From: Straminergon stramineum
Taxonomy: Eukaryota; Streptophyta; Bryopsida; Hypnales; Calliergonaceae
Assembly: GCA_963920665.1 (NCBI GenBank)
Contig: OY987266.1
Coordinates: 26,400,248 to 26,464,247 of the forward strand
Direction of reading: 5' to 3'
Length of the DNA stretch: 64,000 nt
Shown here: one piece after another, positions 60,171 to 64,000 of the stretch
Position numbering within the stretch: the stretch's first letter is position 1
How the letters are laid out: the number at the start of each line of letters is the position of its first letter
The notes under the pieces: model-generated
Database searches by the model: none
Seen by the model: the letters and a program-made list of their open reading frames with translations, nothing else
What the model was told of the DNA's origin: nothing
Translations under genes and position numbers: made by a program

Positions 60171-61307
60171 CGAATGTTTCTCTACAACATGAGTTTCACT
60201 TTGTAACCAATTTGTTAGTTCGAGGCTCTACTTCTCAACTTCAATGGTATTAACTTGCATGGACAAAGTATTCAATTGCTCGTCAAGTTACAATCTCTCC
60301 CTTTGTAATATTTAAATTTCACTCTGAAATTCTGGTATGGACTGCAATTGCAACTACATTTCTTTGAGGGTTTTTTGGAGTTGAAACACTTGTTCTCTAA
60401 AAGTGCTGATCTTGATAACATACTGCCTCTCAATAATTTCAAAGGGTCGTGATTCAAGACTAGAAATGTATCCCATGAAACCATCTACTCCATCGCCAAC
60501 AAATTCCAGGAGTCCTTTGAGGCAATTGAACTTGGGTCATTTCCTTGTACGAGGGTCTATTGGATAAATTGACCCCTCCAACCATAAATCCAAGTGTGAC
60601 TCTCCTACCTTTCATTTCTCTGGAAAAGTTGAATGTGACACTTGCTTGTCAACCTTCTTCCCTCTTTAAATTAATGGTGCATATTTTGGGTGTAATGACA
60701 CTTGTGCTTTGTACATATTTTGATTCACCATGCTTGAAAAACAATGGCTTGCTCAAATATAATAGTTCTTTGTTGATTATTTGGATCAGCTTTGTGATCA
60801 TCCTGTAAGATTGAACTAGGAACTAGCATTAAAAAAGTTCTTGGACCCATTTGTGGTTGTAATTTGGGACAATTGGAAGTTTAATAGTTCTTGTGTATTC
60901 ATCTATATTCTTACAACTTGACTCTCAATTTCATAGTATCAAATTGCACATGACCTTGTAGCTAGATCTACTAGATCTACATTTATATATGGTCACAGTC
61001 ACACTTACCGGCAATAAACTGTAACCACTCTATTATCCGTTCATTTCACATACTCTCACTAGCTAGTCTTTTCTGCAAATGAAGTAGAACTATGATTATG
61101 TGAATTATGTGAAGAATGTAAATTTAGAAAGACTACATTCTAGCAGGCCCATCGGATTAGAATGCGGGATCAATCAATCAATTGTTTATGACCTACAATA
61201 CATTACATTCATCATTGGTCATACAACTTCTAGAAGTTCAAAAGCAACCATCGAACATACCTCCAAAGTGATGTGCAATACTTCCACGAGTTGATAGAAA
61301 TTCTTCA
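60171..61307. other. Spacer; upstream of the transposase-like remnant
   Basis: Minus-strand frames near 60272-60484 have a coiled-coil-like, Lys/Ser/Cys-rich composition and may be the decayed N-terminus of the 57735-60170 gene. The rest shows no gene. Confidence 0.35.
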
Positions 61308-61310
61308 ATA

Positions 61311-61494
61311 CACTAGAAGAAATTCTCATTCATTGACCTAATGTGTTTTTTCTAGAAAACACAAAAGTGCGTTGGAAAAAACGCAATTTTGTAGTTTTTT
61401 AGTCAAAAAACTACAAAACTACATTTTTTCCAACACAATTTTGTGTTTTCCAACAAAAATACATCAAGTCGATGAACGAGAATTTCCTCTAGTG
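61311..61494. mobile_element. 184-bp near-perfect foldback MITE with CACTA-type ends
   Basis: Ends are CACTAGAAGAAATTCTC and GAGAATTTCCTCTAGTG. A 3-bp ATA target duplication flanks it (61308-61310 and 61495-61497). Both halves pair almost over the full length with hardly any loop, around a TTTTTTAG-TCAAAAAA centre. CACTA ends with 3-bp duplication fit the CACTA/En-Spm superfamily. Confidence 0.85.
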
Positions 61495-61497
61495 ATA

Positions 61498-64000
61498 ACA
61501 ACTTTGCTTCAACATCATGGATCAATTGTTCATCAAGCATCTCAAAGGCAATGACCTTCGTTTAATTTTTTTGGACTCGTAATCATCCTGAGATCAAATT
61601 ACCCATATCAACAACATAAAAAGAAGTTCAACGTACTTGAAAACCTATACCAACCTTGATACAACTACATTAACTTACTCATACGCAAATAGCTTCTTAG
61701 GAAGAGCTATCAGGCAATGCAACTGAGGTCATCAAGTCTTTGCAATGGAAGTTAATTGTTCAGCAAGTTACTAACCTAGCAGACTAAAGTAACTACTAGT
61801 GAACCATATATATGACAAAGCATTTCCAAATCAATAGGAAGTGTTCTGGGCATATATTGATTGAGAAATCACTAGCATGCACAATATATTCCAACCAACA
61901 AAAATCTTTGAAAAATGGTTTGTCAAATTACTTGGTAAAAATACAGCTTCATTAGCAAGCTGATTGGCTGCTAAATTGAAATCCTAGTAACATATTTAAT
62001 TTCCGGTTGATCAGAAACATACTTGTAATTGAATAAAAGATCCTGACAAACACAACATTCATTGATAATTTCTAATAAAAATGGATTTATTTGAGGTTAG
62101 GTATCGTAAAGAAACTTCTGACTATTATGTTTCAATGTCTCATGTCATTAATTCAATGACCTCAATTGCATTGCCTAATAAATCAATTCTTCAATTCACG
62201 TAAATGATTCGTTGAACTATCAAGCAACGCAACTAAGGTCATCACCTTCTCTAAATTAGAGATCTGGAACAATGTTTATGACTTTGTTGTGCACAACAAC
62301 TGGAATATGGATCAAACTAAAGGAAGTTAGCTACTAGGGTGCCAGAAGGAAAGGACCAAGGATTAATTGATGAGTGGAGTTGGAATGGGCCATTGTTATC
62401 TGAATGTATTATGTAATTGGCTAGATTACATCTTCTTCAATAACTAAGGAGATTGAATTATACAGTGTGCTACTATTGCGTCCAACTTTGCAGTCATTGA
62501 GATGGATGGATGCAATTAAGAATTGAAAAAAATTTCATGATTCTTTTGCTTTCAAAAAAAATCTAAAACGAAAGGGGTAAGTAAGCCCAGTTTCTTAAAG
62601 GAAAAAAATACAAATTATGGGATGATTATATTGTTCGTTAAGAAGACAATGATATATCAATGCTACATCATGTTCTCAAGACCTCAATCTTGGTCTTATT
62701 TTGTGAAAGGCATGCCCTATGCAACATGAAGGCATGAAGCTAGTACTATTGAACTTGGAGATATATTGAACTTCATTGGCAACGTGGAGAGCTAAATTCA
62801 GAAAACCTTACGTAAAAGCACAACCATGATTCATGTCATCTTATGAAATTGACAAAACACCACTACTACCTACTAAATTGTTGAAATCTTTGGATTGAAG
62901 CCTTGCTCTAATACCAACACAACAACTTATTAGGATAAAGATGCCTTTTCTACATCCACTATACAATCTGCAAATGGGGCTAGAGCACAAAAATTGATCA
63001 ATAGAGAACTTTCTAAATATGCTAGTTATTCATTTGCGCAATTCTCAGTACAACTTGGAACTCAATAAGGAGGTGATAAAATTATTTTGCTTATATTTTT
63101 CCCACATTTGCATTTCATTTATTTGTATCATGTTTGTTCGAAATATTGTTGTTTGAATGTCAACCTTCAATAGCCCCTAAATGCCTCCAAAGCCAAGTTG
63201 GCCACAAGGGGGAAGATGCTATTTGAATTTGGTGCCTTTCAGTTCCCACAAAAACCTTCTAATGAAGCTGATCAAAAATCTTGAACTGCAAAGTGTAAGC
63301 TTATTGTCCTTTGTGATTGTCCTAAAAATTGATCACTCCCATTTGTAGACAATATCCAAGTTCAAGAATTCATGCCTTGCTCTTGGTGCCAATGGATTAT
63401 ACATCAACATTGGCACCAACCACGTCAAATGATGGTGGCTATGCTGTCACAAAATCACAATTCAAGAATTGTTGATCAAAAGCCAAGGTGGCATACATCA
63501 TTGCATATCTCAAGGAAATCATTGCAGATCTTGAGGCCACAACTAACAATAGTAAGTTCTCAATGACGTTTCCCAAGACCAACTTCTCCATTTGAAACCA
63601 GCTCCTTGCAAGGTTCATTTCTCCCCTAATGAAGAAAGAGAAGAACACACTCTCAAACTTCATTACAAAATTTACAAAACACAACATGCTATGTCTCCTC
63701 TAAACTTACGGCTCTCTCCAAATTGATTTGAAGAAGAAAAAGAAGGCACTCCACCTTATCTTCCACCTCATCCTCCATACCTTTTTCCTAAACAAGTGGA
63801 TGTCTACCTCTAAAAGGCCACATGCACCACATTTTCACTGTTGGCTAATTCTACTCTCCCCGTAACTCTATTCCTATCCCTACATTGAGTTTAAATCTTT
63901 TTTTAAATTCAAAAGAAAGATAAAACAAAATTTATTTGCCTTTCACTTTAAAAATCCTAAACACATGATCTAAGCTTTCCAATATCTCTATACATAAAAA
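61498..64000. other. Intergenic AT-rich DNA to the window end
   Basis: No gene, RNA or well-formed repeat was recognised. Short frames at 63372-63687 overlap on both strands and have no motif. Confidence 0.4.

Noticed and set aside
1..64000. CRISPR arrays, bacterial operons, rRNA or tRNA genes
   Set aside because: Spliced genes and plant transposons show this is eukaryotic nuclear DNA. No regularly spaced repeats with unique spacers, rRNA motifs or convincing tRNA cloverleaf were seen by eye; a covariance-model scan was not possible.

Overview
This is nuclear DNA of a land plant. It is AT-rich and gene-poor, and the three host genes are intron-containing. Two of them match plant families closely: an N-myristoylated leucine-rich-repeat (LRR) protein and the plastid lipid-associated protein fibrillin 5. 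The long repeat-filled introns, a pogo/Tigger-type transposase and a bacterial-type asparagine-oxygenase-like gene make a non-flowering plant (moss, liverwort or similar) more likely than a flowering plant. That placement is an inference.

Layout. 1-2240: AT-rich, with a nested inverted-repeat element. 2240-10680: the LRR gene (+ strand, 15 coding exons, 577 codons). Most repeats occupy exactly one 72-bp exon with phase-1 introns. 10680-14700: intergenic with a dispersed repeat. 14712-16302: fibrillin 5 (- strand, four exons), with a truncated tandem copy of its second exon inside intron 1. 16850-25400: transposon territory, with a nearly intact DDD transposase (one in-frame TGA) and an inverted-repeat composite holding a degenerate coding fragment. 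25980-29970: TTAA-flanked inverted-repeat elements, a 1.2-kb dispersed repeat and a 421-bp element whose ends resemble the candidate ends of the transposase element. 30339-35388: a 2-oxoglutarate/Fe(II) oxygenase gene with a 3.8-kb intron packed with TTAA-flanked elements and an apparent one-base frameshift in exon 1.

35616-41277: a complete, very young Ty1/copia retrotransposon on the - strand. Its 180-bp LTRs look identical, with a 5-bp target duplication, an initiator-Met tRNA primer site, a polypurine tract and an uninterrupted 1523-codon gag-pol frame. Between pol and its 3' LTR it carries a second frame in the OPPOSITE orientation. That frame encodes a membrane segment and an RNase H1-type hybrid-binding (viroplasmin-like) domain. 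I regard this as the most interesting object in the window.

41283-64000: no host gene recognised. It holds an inverted satellite array, several dispersed repeats, two transposon-like pseudogenes, a minisatellite and a near-perfect foldback element with CACTA-type ends.

The host genes are unrelated single genes: a membrane-anchored LRR protein, a plastid plastoquinone-related protein, and a probably plastid-targeted amino-acid-type hydroxylase. Most remaining sequence is transposons at different stages of decay.
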